A DNA stretch of 34,492 nucleotides from Candidatus Rokuibacteriota bacterium (GCA_016184365.1 JACPCW010000135.1:1-34492), one strand, 5' to 3'; positions 17,895 through 25,847 are shown, numbered from the stretch's first letter. A program made the numbers and translations. The notes: generated by a model from the letters alone, not told the origin.

Positions 17895-18753
17895 CCTGAA
17901 GCCGCTCCTCTTCGTCGTCGCGGCCGTCGCCGGCGTCCTGGCCGTCAGCCTGTGGAGCTTCTGGCTGACGGTGCGCCCGCCGCGGCTTCCGGTGCCCGGC
18001 CTCCCCGCGAACTACCGCCTGCCCGCCGAGGACGTGACGATCGTCGCGGACGACGGCGTGAAGCTCGCCGCGTGGTTCATCCCGTCGTCGCCGCCGCGCG
18101 CGGCCGCCGACACGCCGGTCGTGGTGCTGCTGCACGGGTATCCCGCCAACAAGGCCGACATGCTCGCGATCGCCAGCGCGCTCCATCCGCGGTTCGCGAC
18201 GCTGCTCGTCGATTTCCGCTACTTCGGAGCGAGCGAGGGCGGCGTGACGACCCTCGGCCATCGCGAGCACCGCGACCTCCGGCGCGTGATCGACCTGCTG
18301 GCGCGCCGCGGCCACGCGCGCATCGGCGTGTTCGGCTACTCGCTCGGCGGCGCGGTCGCGCTGCTCGGCGCCGCGGAGGACGCGCGGATTCGCGCGGTCG
18401 TCGCGTGGGCGCCGTTCGCCGATCTCCGCGTGCTCGGCCGCGACGTCTACCGGATCTTCTGGGTGCTGAAGTACCCGCTCGTCGAGCTCATGGTGCTGTG
18501 GGGCCGCCTCTTCCTCGGTATCGACATCACGCGACCGTCACCGGAAGCGGCGGCCGCACGACTCACGATTCCCGTGCTCATCGCCGCGAGCCGCGACGAC
18601 GAGCAGATTCCGTTCGGACATGCGGAGCGGCTGCAGCGCGCGCTCGCGAACAATCCGCGCGCCGAGTTCGACTTCGGCCGCGGGCTGCACAACGAGCGCT
18701 TCGAGAACTTCGAGCGGCGGCTGTTCGATTTCTTCGCGCGGCATCTGTCGTGA
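17863..18753 (+). CDS. Membrane-anchored alpha/beta hydrolase
   Basis: 296 residues from TTG at 17863, which overlaps the diiron gene by 32 nt. The recognisable protein begins at codon 17896 (CTG, KPLLFVVAAVAGVLAVSLW), two bases after the diiron stop, so a CTG start is the alternative; no ribosome site favours either. One N-terminal membrane segment, then an alpha/beta hydrolase: oxyanion HGYPANKADM, nucleophile elbow GYSLGG (Ser160), acid Asp245/246 in SRDDEQIPFGH and catalytic His276 in GRGLHNERF. Resembles BAAT/prolyl-peptidase-like S9-type or serine aminopeptidase-type hydrolases (DUF1749/Hydrolase_4 style). Substrate unknown; active site likely outside the cytoplasmic membrane. Converges on the next minus-strand gene with an 18-bp gap. 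Confidence 0.8.
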   Translation: MGSSRRRSRSSLKPLLFVVAAVAGVLAVSLWSFWLTVRPPRLPVPGLPANYRLPAEDVTIVADDGVKLAAWFIPSSPPRAAADTPVVVLLHGYPANKADMLAIASALHPRFATLLVDFRYFGASEGGVTTLGHREHRDLRRVIDLLARRGHARIGVFGYSLGGAVALLGAAEDARIRAVVAWAPFADLRVLGRDVYRIFWVLKYPLVELMVLWGRLFLGIDITRPSPEAAAARLTIPVLIAASRDDEQIPFGHAERLQRALANNPRAEFDFGRGLHNERFENFERRLFDFFARHLS

Positions 18754-18771
18754 GCGCGTCGTCCCTCGCCG

Positions 18772-19359
18772 TCAGTACGGGTCCCAGCGCTCGATCGCGG
18801 TGATCGTCGCGCTCGCGTCCCCCGTCGTTTGCGCGGCGTAGAAGCGTTGGCGATACGTGAGCGTCGGCCCGGCGAACCGGAAGTGCTCGACGAAGCCGGC
18901 GCGCACGTCGGGCAGCGCGGCGTGCCGGCGGCGCTGGGCATCGAACAGCGCCACGCGCGTCGTGGGCCCGCGCTCGTGATCCGTCGATCGCCACTCCTGT
19001 GCGGCGAGCAGGCGCGAGTCCTCCGACCACCGCAGGCTGTCGCCGAAGATGCGATCCGTGAGCTCGACGTCGTCGATCGTCAGGCGGTAGTACACCGGAC
19101 CGAACCGGATCTCGCCGGCGAGCGACAGGCGCGCGTGATGGCGTCCATCGGGCGACGTCACCTCGAGCGATGCGCGACGCAGGATGTCGGCGACCAGCGC
19201 TCTGAGCGCCACGGTCTCCGCGTCGGTCGGTGGCGACGGCGTCGACGGCATCGGCGGGTGCTCCTCGTCTTCCGTGTCGACGCCCGTCGTGCGCCACCGC
19301 GTTCCGCGAAACGTGCCGTCCGGCTCGAGGCGGCCACCCAGCCTTCCGCATGTCGTCAC
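18772..19359 (-). CDS. Hypothetical protein coupled to MFS transporter gene
   Basis: 195 residues. GTG start at 19357-19359 overlaps the stop of the MFS gene (GTGA), implying translational coupling; the frame's upstream extension is antisense-like inside the MFS gene. No signal peptide or membrane segment. An acidic, Pro/Thr-rich linker (TEDEEHPPMPSTPSPPTDAE) is followed by beta-rich sequence with a blade-like LRWSEDSRLLAAQEW and repeated FGPVYYRLTI/FRFAGPTLTYRQRF, ending AIERWDPY. I do not recognise the family. The first ~35 residues might be a fused fragment or unrelated extension. Confidence 0.6.
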   Translation of the reverse strand: MTTCGRLGGRLEPDGTFRGTRWRTTGVDTEDEEHPPMPSTPSPPTDAETVALRALVADILRRASLEVTSPDGRHHARLSLAGEIRFGPVYYRLTIDDVELTDRIFGDSLRWSEDSRLLAAQEWRSTDHERGPTTRVALFDAQRRRHAALPDVRAGFVEHFRFAGPTLTYRQRFYAAQTTGDASATITAIERWDPY

Positions 19360-20609
19360 CCCGCACGCGCGCGGCGCGGCGCCACCATCCAGAGAAACAC
19401 CGTGGAGATGACGGCGGTCACGATGCCCGCGATGAACGCGGCGCGGTACGTGCCGGTCGCATCGAAGATGCGTCCGCCGAGCCACGGGCCGAGCGCTCCG
19501 CCGAGCGCGTTCGCGACGTGCAGCGCGCCGAAGATCGCGCCGAAGTGGCGTCCGCGAAACAGATCGCTGATGATGGCCGGCATCAGTGGCGCCGTCACGG
19601 CGTAGCCGAGCCCGATCAGCACGGCGTACACGTACGCGAGGCCGGCGTGCGGCGACAGCGCGATCAGCCCGAGCGCGCCGACCGACATGACCGTGGCCGT
19701 CGTGCCGAGCGTGTACGTGATCTCGCGGCCCAGGCGATCCGACAGCCAGCCGCCGCCCGTCTTGCCGGCGATGCTCGTGAGGCCGACGACGCTCACGACC
19801 GAGGCGGCGACGATCGCGGCGATGCCGTGATCGACGAGGTACGCGGCCTGATGCACGAGCAGCATCTGGCTGCCCATGTTACCGAGCACCTGCGCGATCC
19901 CGAGCAGCCAGAAGCGGCGTTGCCTCGCGGCCTGCGCGAGCGTGATGTCGCCGCGCCCGGTCGGCTCGCTCGGCGCGGCAGACCGGCGCGGCCCGCGCAG
20001 CGGGTCGTGCACGAGCCAGTACGTGGCCGGAATCACCCACAGGATCATCAGCGCGCCGAGCACGCGGAAGGCCGCGCGCCAGCCGTACAGGTCGATCAGC
20101 AGCTGCGTGAACGGCACGACGAGCGTGATGCCCATGCCGATGCCGGCCGACGTCGCGCCGAGCGCGAAGCCGACGCGATGCGGGAACCATCGCTGCACGA
20201 GGATGACGGCCGGCACCCACCCGGCGGCGGCGACACCGACACCAGTCAGGACGCCGAACGTCAGATAGAGCTGCCACGGACGCTCGACGATGGAATCGAG
20301 CGGCAGCGCGATCGCGAGGAGGACGCCACCCGCGAGCACGATGCGGCGCGGGCCGATGCGATCGCCGAGACGGCCGAGCCAGATACCGCACAGCCCGTGC
20401 GTGAGCGCGAACACCGAGAACGCGCCGGAGACGACCGACCGGCTCCAGCCGAACTCGCGCAGCAGCGCGACGAGGAAGACGCTGTACGCGTACCAGATGC
20501 CGTACGTGAGGCCGAGCGTGACGAAGGTGACGGCGATGGAGCGGAAGGCGGGCGAGCGGGCTAACGACGGTACGACGCCCGTGATCAGGGCACCATGAGA
20601 TACCCGCAA
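19356..20609 (-). CDS. Major facilitator superfamily transporter
   Basis: 417 residues from TTG at 20607-20609, within the end of the vapC gene; a slightly later start is possible, as homology begins near SPAFRSIAVTFVTLGLTYGIW. Twelve membrane segments in two halves, MFS loop 2-3 motif GRLGDRIGPRRIVL near 85, second-half equivalent GGWLSDRLGREITY near 280, and a His/Arg-rich central loop (PLRGPRRSAAPSEPTGRG). Resembles monocarboxylate/oxalate-type (OxlT/YhjX-like) MFS carriers: GIWYAYSVFLVALLREFGWSRS near the start is typical. A proton-coupled uptake or exchange of a carboxylic acid is likely but not proved. Confidence 0.85.
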   Translation of the reverse strand: MRVSHGALITGVVPSLARSPAFRSIAVTFVTLGLTYGIWYAYSVFLVALLREFGWSRSVVSGAFSVFALTHGLCGIWLGRLGDRIGPRRIVLAGGVLLAIALPLDSIVERPWQLYLTFGVLTGVGVAAAGWVPAVILVQRWFPHRVGFALGATSAGIGMGITLVVPFTQLLIDLYGWRAAFRVLGALMILWVIPATYWLVHDPLRGPRRSAAPSEPTGRGDITLAQAARQRRFWLLGIAQVLGNMGSQMLLVHQAAYLVDHGIAAIVAASVVSVVGLTSIAGKTGGGWLSDRLGREITYTLGTTATVMSVGALGLIALSPHAGLAYVYAVLIGLGYAVTAPLMPAIISDLFRGRHFGAIFGALHVANALGGALGPWLGGRIFDATGTYRAAFIAGIVTAVISTVFLWMVAPRRARAG

Positions 20610-20983
20610 TCGCGGAAATCAGTGTCGAACGCAAAAGCCGAATCGAGTCCCAGGCGCTCCATCAGCTCGAAGCTCGCGCAGTCGGTGAGGCTCAGACGCT
20701 TGTCAGCGAACCGAGCCATGCGGTCCAGCGCGCCGCGCACGACATCAGGATCGACGAAGAGCAGCTCGTAGCGTCGGCTGTCGAGCAGGCTACGCGCGAC
20801 GCCGACGGCCCGGTCGGCGCCGGCCCGGGCGCGCACGCGTGTCGCGACTTCCGACAGGATCAGTTCGGTCAGCACGAGCCGCGCTTGCGGATGTGCCCGC
20901 ACGAACGCCACGGCGGGACGATGGTTGCGATCGTCGCGGAACGTCAGCGCCAGCAGTGCGCTCGTGTCCACGAGCAGCTTCAC
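20585..20983 (-). CDS. vapC: PIN-domain toxin (VapC-type ribonuclease)
   Basis: 132 residues. GTG at 20981-20983 is preceded by a strong AAGGAGG at six bases, overriding a longer in-frame extension to 21115. PIN acidic residues: Asp6 (LLVDTSALLAL), Glu40/45 (LTELILSEVATRV), Asp101 (LSLTDCASFEL) and Asp120/122 (FAFDTDF). Such proteins are Mg-dependent RNases that cut tRNA or rRNA and are neutralised by the partner antitoxin. The antitoxin gene lies directly upstream. The toxin's stop overlaps the MFS start region. Confidence 0.88.
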   Translation of the reverse strand: MKLLVDTSALLALTFRDDRNHRPAVAFVRAHPQARLVLTELILSEVATRVRARAGADRAVGVARSLLDSRRYELLFVDPDVVRGALDRMARFADKRLSLTDCASFELMERLGLDSAFAFDTDFRDCGYLMVP

Positions 20984-21248
20984 CGTCGGCCTCCTTGGAC
21001 CAGCCGTACAGATAGTGGTCGTGGTTGACTGACTCGTCGCCGGCGGAATGTTCGACAGATCCGACCAGCGCGTCGGCGGGATCGTCGCCAAAGGGAATCT
21101 GGTCGCCGGCCTCACTCCGTCCGAGGTAGCTCCCGACTGCCTCGCGGACGAGCCGGGCGACCGGCATGCGCCGCCGCTGTGCCTGGTACTGCAGCTCGCG
21201 ATACGTCTCGGCAGGGAAGCGGAGGTTCGTCGTCACATACCGTGCCAT
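20790..21248 (-). CDS. vapB: Ribbon-helix-helix antitoxin, probable C-terminal frameshift
   Basis: 152 residues as an open frame, but only about the first 84 look real: MARYVTTNLRFPAETYRELQYQAQRRRMPVARLVREAVGSYL is a ribbon-helix-helix DNA-binding domain, followed by an acidic toxin-binding segment ending NHDHYLYGWSKE. Antitoxins of this type usually stop soon after HDxYLYG. Here the frame runs 194 nt into vapC with Arg-rich noise. A neighbouring frame from TAC (about 21000) reads RLVQGGRR and stops with a TGA that would overlap the vapC GTG (GTGA), so a one-base loss near 21000 is likely. Binds the toxin and represses its own promoter. The transcript is predicted almost leaderless. Confidence 0.75.
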   Translation of the reverse strand: MARYVTTNLRFPAETYRELQYQAQRRRMPVARLVREAVGSYLGRSEAGDQIPFGDDPADALVGSVEHSAGDESVNHDHYLYGWSKEADGEAARGHERTAGADVPRRSQPSSRRGVRAGTSASAARADRTDPVGSRDTRARPGRRRPGRRRRA

Positions 21249-21286
21249 GGCGATACTACGGTATCGCGATACCGCGCGGGCGTCAA
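21249..21286 (-). promoter_or_regulatory. vapBC promoter with overlapping palindromic operator
   Basis: Minus strand: -35 TTGACG (21281-21286), 17-bp spacer, -10 TACCGT (21258-21263), predicted start about 21251, three bases before the ATG. A perfect 16-bp palindrome cggtatcgcgataccg (21259-21274) fills the promoter, and a second inverted pair cgatac-tacg-gtatcg (21251-21266) shares its left arm. Three CGATAC-type half-sites are what a ribbon-helix-helix antitoxin oligomer would bind for autoregulation. Confidence 0.7.
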
Positions 21287-21302
21287 CGAGCCGCGGACGG
21301 CA

Positions 21303-21326
21303 TGAACCTCGCGCGCGCGAGGTTCA
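21303..21326. terminator. 24-bp perfect palindrome overlapping the permease stop codon
   Basis: Twelve-base perfect inverted repeat: arms tgaacctcgcgc and gcgcgaggttca, with no unpaired loop in DNA. It contains the TGA stop of the purine permease gene at its right end and lies between that gene and vapBC. As RNA it would fold into a strong hairpin but has no U tract. Intrinsic-like terminator or boundary element; a protein operator is possible. Confidence 0.5.
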
Positions 21327-22730
21327 CCGGATCGCGCGCTCGATCAGCGGCAGCGCGAAATACACGACGAACGCCGCGGACGCCGCGTAGACCATCGCGT
21401 GCAGCTCGCGCGCCTTGCCACGCATGACCTTGATCGCCGCGTAGGTCACGAAGCCCGCGCCGATCCCGTTGGTGATCGACCACGTGAACGGCATGGCGAG
21501 CATCGTGACGAACGCGGGAATCGCCTCGTCGTAGTCGTCCCACCGGATGCCGGAGACGAGCGACATCATGTAGAACCCGACGATGATGAGCGCCGGCGCC
21601 GTCGCCTGCGCGGGGATGATGGCGGCCAGCGGCGCCAGGAACATCGCGGCGAGAAACAGCACGCCGACCGTGACGCTCACGAGGCCCGTGCGCCCGCCCT
21701 CGGCCACGCCGGCGGCGCTCTCGATGTACGTGGTGTTGCTCGACGCGTTCGCGAACCCGCCGAGCGCGGCGCCGACGGAATCGACGAGCAGCACGCGGTC
21801 GGCCCCGGGCAGCCGTCCGTCCCGGTCGAGGAAGCCGCCCTTGCCGCCCACGCCGATGATCGTGCCCATCGTGTCGAAGAAGTCGCTGAGCATGACGGAG
21901 AAGACCACGAGGACCGCCGTGACGACGCCGAGCTTCGCGAAGAACCCGAAGTCGATGCGACCGAACGTCGAAAAGTCCGGCGCCTGGAACAGCGTCGCCG
22001 GAATCTGGGCGGCGCCCGGCGTCGGAAATCCCGTCCAGCCCGCGAAGACGCCGTTCAGCACGATGGCGAGCACGGTCGTGCCGAGAATGCCGAGGAGCAG
22101 CGCGCCGCGTGTGCGCCGCGCCATGAGCCACGCGGTCAGCAGAAAGCCGATCAGGAAGACGGCGATCGGCACGCCGTGCAGTGGACCGAGCGCGACGGGC
22201 AGCGGCCCGGCGGCCGGCTTGACCACGAAGCCCGACGTGAAGAAGCCGATGAACGCGATGAAGAGGCCGATGCCGACGGAGATCGCGCGCTTGAGCGACA
22301 TCGGCACCGCATCCATCATCGCCTGCCGGAACCGCGTCAGCACGAGCAGCAGGATGACGATGCCCTCGACGAAGACGACCGTCATCGCCTGCGGCCACGT
22401 GAGCCCGCGCCCGGCGACGAGCTCGAACGCCACGACGGCGTTGAGGCCCATGCCCGGTGCGAGGGCCAGCGGATAGTTGCTGACGAGACCCATCGCGATC
22501 GACAGCACGCCGGCGGTCAGACACGTGACGGTCAGCGTCGCCGCGAACGGGAGCCCCTTGCCGTCGAGCCCGGGCACGCCGACGAACCCGAGAACGATCG
22601 GGTTCACGAAGATGATGTAGGCCATCACCATGAACGTCGCGACCCCGGCGCGCAGCTCGGTCGCGACCGTGGTCCCGCGCGCTGCGAGCGCGAACTGCCG
22701 AGCGAGCAGACCGGCCGACCCGGCGGGCAC
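21324..22730 (-). CDS. Purine (adenine/guanine/hypoxanthine) permease, AzgA/PbuG-type NCS2
   Basis: 468 residues, GTG start at 22728-22730, six bases after the crotonase stop. Family signatures: ELRAGVATFMVMAYIIFVNP at the N-terminus, GLVSNYPLALAPGMGLNA near 85, the substrate/proton region VLVVFSVMLSDFFDTMGTIIGV near 285, and ASSNTTYIESAAGVAEGGRTGLVSV near 330. Twelve to fourteen membrane segments. It imports nucleobases by proton symport. The tight spacing suggests co-transcription with the crotonase gene, an odd partner. Which purine is carried cannot be told. Confidence 0.9.
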   Translation of the reverse strand: MPAGSAGLLARQFALAARGTTVATELRAGVATFMVMAYIIFVNPIVLGFVGVPGLDGKGLPFAATLTVTCLTAGVLSIAMGLVSNYPLALAPGMGLNAVVAFELVAGRGLTWPQAMTVVFVEGIVILLLVLTRFRQAMMDAVPMSLKRAISVGIGLFIAFIGFFTSGFVVKPAAGPLPVALGPLHGVPIAVFLIGFLLTAWLMARRTRGALLLGILGTTVLAIVLNGVFAGWTGFPTPGAAQIPATLFQAPDFSTFGRIDFGFFAKLGVVTAVLVVFSVMLSDFFDTMGTIIGVGGKGGFLDRDGRLPGADRVLLVDSVGAALGGFANASSNTTYIESAAGVAEGGRTGLVSVTVGVLFLAAMFLAPLAAIIPAQATAPALIIVGFYMMSLVSGIRWDDYDEAIPAFVTMLAMPFTWSITNGIGAGFVTYAAIKVMRGKARELHAMVYAASAAFVVYFALPLIERAIR

Positions 22731-22736
22731 GCGCGG

Positions 22737-23522
22737 CTACCGGCGAAACTTCTTGAAGTCGACCGGCCGCTTCTCGACGAACGCGTTGCGCCCTTCCATC
22801 GCTTCGTCCGTCTTGTAGTAGAGGTTGAGCGCGGTGTGCGCGAACTGCGCGACGCCGGCCCGCTGCTCGGAGTCGATGTTGAACGACTGCTTCGCGAGCG
22901 CGAGCGCGGTCGGGCTCTTGTCGAGCAGCTCGCGGCACCACTGCTCGACTTCCCCGCGCAGATCTTTGGGCGGCACGACCTTGTTGACGAGCCCCATCGC
23001 GAGCGCGTCCTGCGCGGAGTACTGGCGGCAGAGGTACCAGATCTCGCGCGCCTTCTTCTCGCCGACGGCGCGCGCGAGAAACCCGGTGCCGTGTCCGGCG
23101 TCGACGCTGCCGACGCGCGGCCCGGTCTGGCCGAAGACGGCCGTGTCGGCGGCGATGGAAAGATCGCAGAGCAGGTGCAGCACGTGGCCGCCGCCGATCG
23201 CGAAGCCGTTGACCATCGCGATGACGGGCTTCGGGATGTGGCGGATCGCGCTGTGCAGCGCTTCCACGTCCATCGGGCGCGTGCCGTCCTGCGCGTAGCC
23301 GCCGCCGCCCCGTTCTTTCTGATCACCGCCTGAGCAGAACGCCTTATCTCCCGCTCCGGTGAGCACCACGACGCCGACGGACGGGTCGAAGCGCGCGTCG
23401 GTGAAGGCGTCGGTCAGCTCCGCCACGGTCTTCGTGCGGAAGGCGTTCCGCGTTTCGGGACGGTTGATCGTGATCCAGGCGATGCCGTCCTTCTTCTCGT
23501 AGAGCACGTCGGTGTAGTTCAC
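22737..23522 (-). CDS. Crotonase-family ring-cleaving/-forming enzyme (BadI/MenB type)
   Basis: 261 residues. GTG at 23520-23522 with AAGGGAG nine bases upstream; the longer frame is rejected as noise. Crotonase fold with [86 protein letters not shown] and terminal [14 protein letters not shown]. This subgroup includes MenB (dihydroxynaphthoyl-CoA synthase) and BadI (2-ketocyclohexanecarboxyl-CoA hydrolase, giving pimelyl-CoA). From memory of the families, [26 protein letters not shown] and LYYKTDE are nearer BadI, and no other menaquinone gene is present, so BadI-like is preferred. The nearby dehydrogenase, ligase and BadH-like SDR support this. Confidence 0.8.
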   Translation of the reverse strand: MNYTDVLYEKKDGIAWITINRPETRNAFRTKTVAELTDAFTDARFDPSVGVVVLTGAGDKAFCSGGDQKERGGGGYAQDGTRPMDVEALHSAIRHIPKPVIAMVNGFAIGGGHVLHLLCDLSIAADTAVFGQTGPRVGSVDAGHGTGFLARAVGEKKAREIWYLCRQYSAQDALAMGLVNKVVPPKDLRGEVEQWCRELLDKSPTALALAKQSFNIDSEQRAGVAQFAHTALNLYYKTDEAMEGRNAFVEKRPVDFKKFRR

Positions 23523-23576
23523 GTTCGTCGGCTCCCTTCGGTTCGGTGTCGCGGTAACTGTAGCCCACCATCGTCC

Positions 23577-23909
23577 TTGCGTGGCCTGTTCACGTTCGGG
23601 TACGTCGACGTGGACGGCGTGACGCCGCTCATCGCCGCGGCCGAGAACGGGCACCTCGACGTCGTCCGTCTCCTCGTCGACGCAGGCGCCGATGTCAACC
23701 GCGCCGATTCGAGCGGCTTCACGCCATTGATGGGCGCCGCGCGCGCCGGACATGCCGCGATGGCTCGGCTCCTGCTCGAGCGCGGGGCGGGCCAGGAGGC
23801 GGTCGACGCGAGCGGCAAGACCGCGCGCACGCACGCCGTCGAGTTCCGGCACCAGCGCGAGATCGTGCCCGTTCTCGACCGCCTCCGCCGCGCGGACGGT
23901 CCCGGGTGA
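23577..23909 (+). CDS. Short ankyrin-repeat protein, possibly truncated
   Basis: 110 residues from TTG at 23577, with no ribosome site; GTG codons at 23610 and 23619 are other options. Two full ankyrin repeats ([32 protein letters not shown] and the next with [26 protein letters not shown]) and a partial third ([24 protein letters not shown]). The first repeat begins almost at the N-terminus, without a cap or leader, so this may be the 3' remnant of a longer protein or a very small stand-alone one. Its TGA overlaps the GTG of the next frame. It is divergent from the BadI-like gene with only 54 bp between. Confidence 0.6.
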   Translation: MRGLFTFGYVDVDGVTPLIAAAENGHLDVVRLLVDAGADVNRADSSGFTPLMGAARAGHAAMARLLLERGAGQEAVDASGKTARTHAVEFRHQREIVPVLDRLRRADGPG

Positions 23910-24716
23910 GGCGCGCGGCCGCCGTGGTCGCCCGGGTGCTCTTCATCATCGGATGTGGGCTCTTTGTCCTTGGCGGCGGCGTCTACGCCTTGACCCGGCC
24001 GTATCTGTCCGACACCGTCGAGCGTCTCGATCTGGCCGGCGTGACCGCGCTGCTCCACCAGTCGTCGCCGCGATACGTCACCTTCGCCGCGGAGCTCGAC
24101 TTCTCGAACAAGATCTACTGGACCGGCGCGGTGCCGTACTGAGGGCACTGCCCTCCCGATGAGACGCATCACCTGCCGTCGGTCGACCTCTCCGAGGCCG
24201 AGCTGCGACGACTCCTCGGATGCCGGGTGACCGTCACACCCGCGGCCCGTCGCGTCATCCACCGCCTGGGTCGTGACGTCGTCGTCGACGGCACGGTCCG
24301 GTCGAAGGAATACGTCGCCTTCGTGCTGGTTGGCGGCGGGAAGGCGGACGTCTGGGTCCAGTCGGATGCGTTCGCCGTCGACGACCGCGACCGGTCCCGC
24401 GCGCACCGGGCGAGCGAAAAGGCATGGCTGGCCAGGACGCGAGCACGACTTCCGTGATTCCGTCACCGGCGTCCTGCAACCCTTCGGCAGGTCGGACGCG
24501 ACGATCCGGGCGCGGATGTATCACCACTTCGGCGTCGTGACGGGCGAGGAGCTGCCCGCACGGTTCGGGCTCGTCCGGTACCGGACGGCGGCCGAGTACA
24601 ACGACGGCGAGCACGCCGTGGGATGGCCGTTCGTCCTCACGGGCAGTCTCGTCGCGGGCATCGGACTGCTCGCCCTGGTCCTGTACGTCAGTACGGCAGC
24701 GTCTCGCGCCCCATGA
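23906..24716 (+). pseudogene. Broken gene for a two-membrane-segment protein
   Basis: GTG at 23906 (GTGA overlap with the ankyrin gene) opens a 78-residue piece with one membrane segment ([20 protein letters not shown]) ending AVPY at an in-frame TGA (24140-24142). The same frame continues as sensible protein (GHCPPDETHHLPSVDL, AELRRLLGCRVTVTPAARR, VLVGGGKADVWVQ) to a stop at 24455-24457. Near 24430-24445 the sense moves to the next frame (DFRDSVTGVLQPFGRSD, HHFGVVTGEELPARFG), which ends with a second membrane segment (GWPFVLTGSLVAGIGLLALVLYV) at 24714-24716. One nonsense codon and one frameshift thus break a ~270-residue protein with an outside domain between two membrane anchors. The end overlaps the converging dehydrogenase gene by 29 nt. 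Family not recognised. Confidence 0.65.
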
Positions 24717-25836
24717 GCTCCCGCGCCACGATCACTTTCATGATCTCCGCGCTGCCGTCGCCGATCTCGAGCCCGATCACGTCGCGCATCCGCTGCTCGA
24801 ACGGCAGCTCGTCCGTGTAGCCGTAGTGGCCGTGGAACAGCAGGCACTGGTGGATCGTCTCCACCGCCAGCTTCGGCGCCCACCACTTCACCATCGACGC
24901 TTCCTTCGTGTACGGCTCGCCGTGATCGGCGAGCCACAGCGCGCGGTAACTCAGCCAGCGCGCCGCCTCGATGTGCGTCGCAGCTTCGGCGATCGGGAAC
25001 GACACGCCTTCGTAGTTCGCGATCATCTTGCCGAACGCGCGGCGCTCCTTCACGTACCGCATCGTCTCCTCGAGCGACTCCTGCGCGGTGCCGAGGCACG
25101 CGAGCGCGATGAAGATGCGGTTGAAGTCGAAGCCCTTCATGATCTGGTGGAAGCCGGTCCCTTCCTCCCCGAGCCGGTGGTTCGCCGGGATCCGCACCCC
25201 GTCGAACGACAGCACCGCGCGCTGCACGGCGTGCGACCCCATGTCGCGCAGCGCGCTCCGCGAGACACCCGGGAGGCTCAGATCGACCAGGAAGGCCGTC
25301 ACGCCGCGCGCGCGCTCACCGCCCGTACGCGCGAATACGATCGCGGCCTGCGCGCACATGCCGAGGCTGATCCCGGACTTTTCGCCCGTCATGACATAGT
25401 GATCGCCGTCGCGCACGGCGCGACACGCGAGGTTCGCCGCGTCGGAACCGACGCTCGGCTCCGTGAGCGCCAATGCGATCACGGTTTCTCCGCGCGTCGT
25501 CGGCGGCAACCATCGACGCTTCACGTCCTCGGCGCCGTTCGTGCCGATGATCTCGCCCGCGAGACCGGCGAGCTGGATGCCGTACGTGCAGCCGAAATCC
25601 CCGCGCGCGATCTCTTCCATCGCGAGCCCGGCGGTGAGCAGATCGGCCTCCTGCCCGCCGTACGCCGCCGGCGCGCGCAGGCCGAGCAGGCCCAGCTCGC
25701 CCATGCGCTTCCAGGCGTCCCACGGAAACTCGCCGGTGCGATCCCACTGGCGCGACTTCGGCGCGAGCTCCTTGCGCGCGAACTGTCTGAGCGTTCGGAC
25801 CAGCTCTTCGTGCTCGGGGCTCAGCCGAAAATCCAT
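24688..25836 (-). CDS. Acyl-CoA dehydrogenase (cyclohexanecarboxyl-CoA-type candidate)
   Basis: 382 residues, ATG at 25834-25836 with GAGG five bases upstream. Full FAD acyl-CoA dehydrogenase layout: N-terminal helices (MDFRLSPEHEELVRTLRQFAR), middle-domain ALTEPSVGSDAANLACRA near 125, GEKSGISLG near 150, and C-terminal RRAFGKMIANYEGVSFPIAE near 270. At the place of the usual catalytic Glu (YEGTSEI-type motif) it reads LEIGDGSAEI, with Asp360 aligned to that Glu. Oxidises an acyl-CoA to the enoyl-CoA, passing electrons to ETF. Asp in place of Glu occurs in some alicyclic acyl-CoA dehydrogenases, which fits the neighbours, but is not proof. Last gene of the ligase/SDR operon. Confidence 0.88.
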   Translation of the reverse strand: MDFRLSPEHEELVRTLRQFARKELAPKSRQWDRTGEFPWDAWKRMGELGLLGLRAPAAYGGQEADLLTAGLAMEEIARGDFGCTYGIQLAGLAGEIIGTNGAEDVKRRWLPPTTRGETVIALALTEPSVGSDAANLACRAVRDGDHYVMTGEKSGISLGMCAQAAIVFARTGGERARGVTAFLVDLSLPGVSRSALRDMGSHAVQRAVLSFDGVRIPANHRLGEEGTGFHQIMKGFDFNRIFIALACLGTAQESLEETMRYVKERRAFGKMIANYEGVSFPIAEAATHIEAARWLSYRALWLADHGEPYTKEASMVKWWAPKLAVETIHQCLLFHGHYGYTDELPFEQRMRDVIGLEIGDGSAEIMKVIVARELMGRETLPY

Positions 25837-25847
25837 AATTGCCTCAC

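Noticed and set aside
22737..23522. Menaquinone pathway MenB
   Set aside because: Subfamily motifs lean to BadI and no other men gene is nearby; kept as alternative only.
24140..24160. Selenocysteine codon with SECIS
   Set aside because: The stem starts in the TGA itself and the loop is only 3 nt, unlike bacterial SECIS; a second frameshift in the same gene favours decay.
23519..24466. Minus-strand open frame between the BadI-like and dehydrogenase genes
   Set aside because: Arg/Ser/Pro-rich, opposite the ankyrin and membrane-protein frames, which read as sensible protein.
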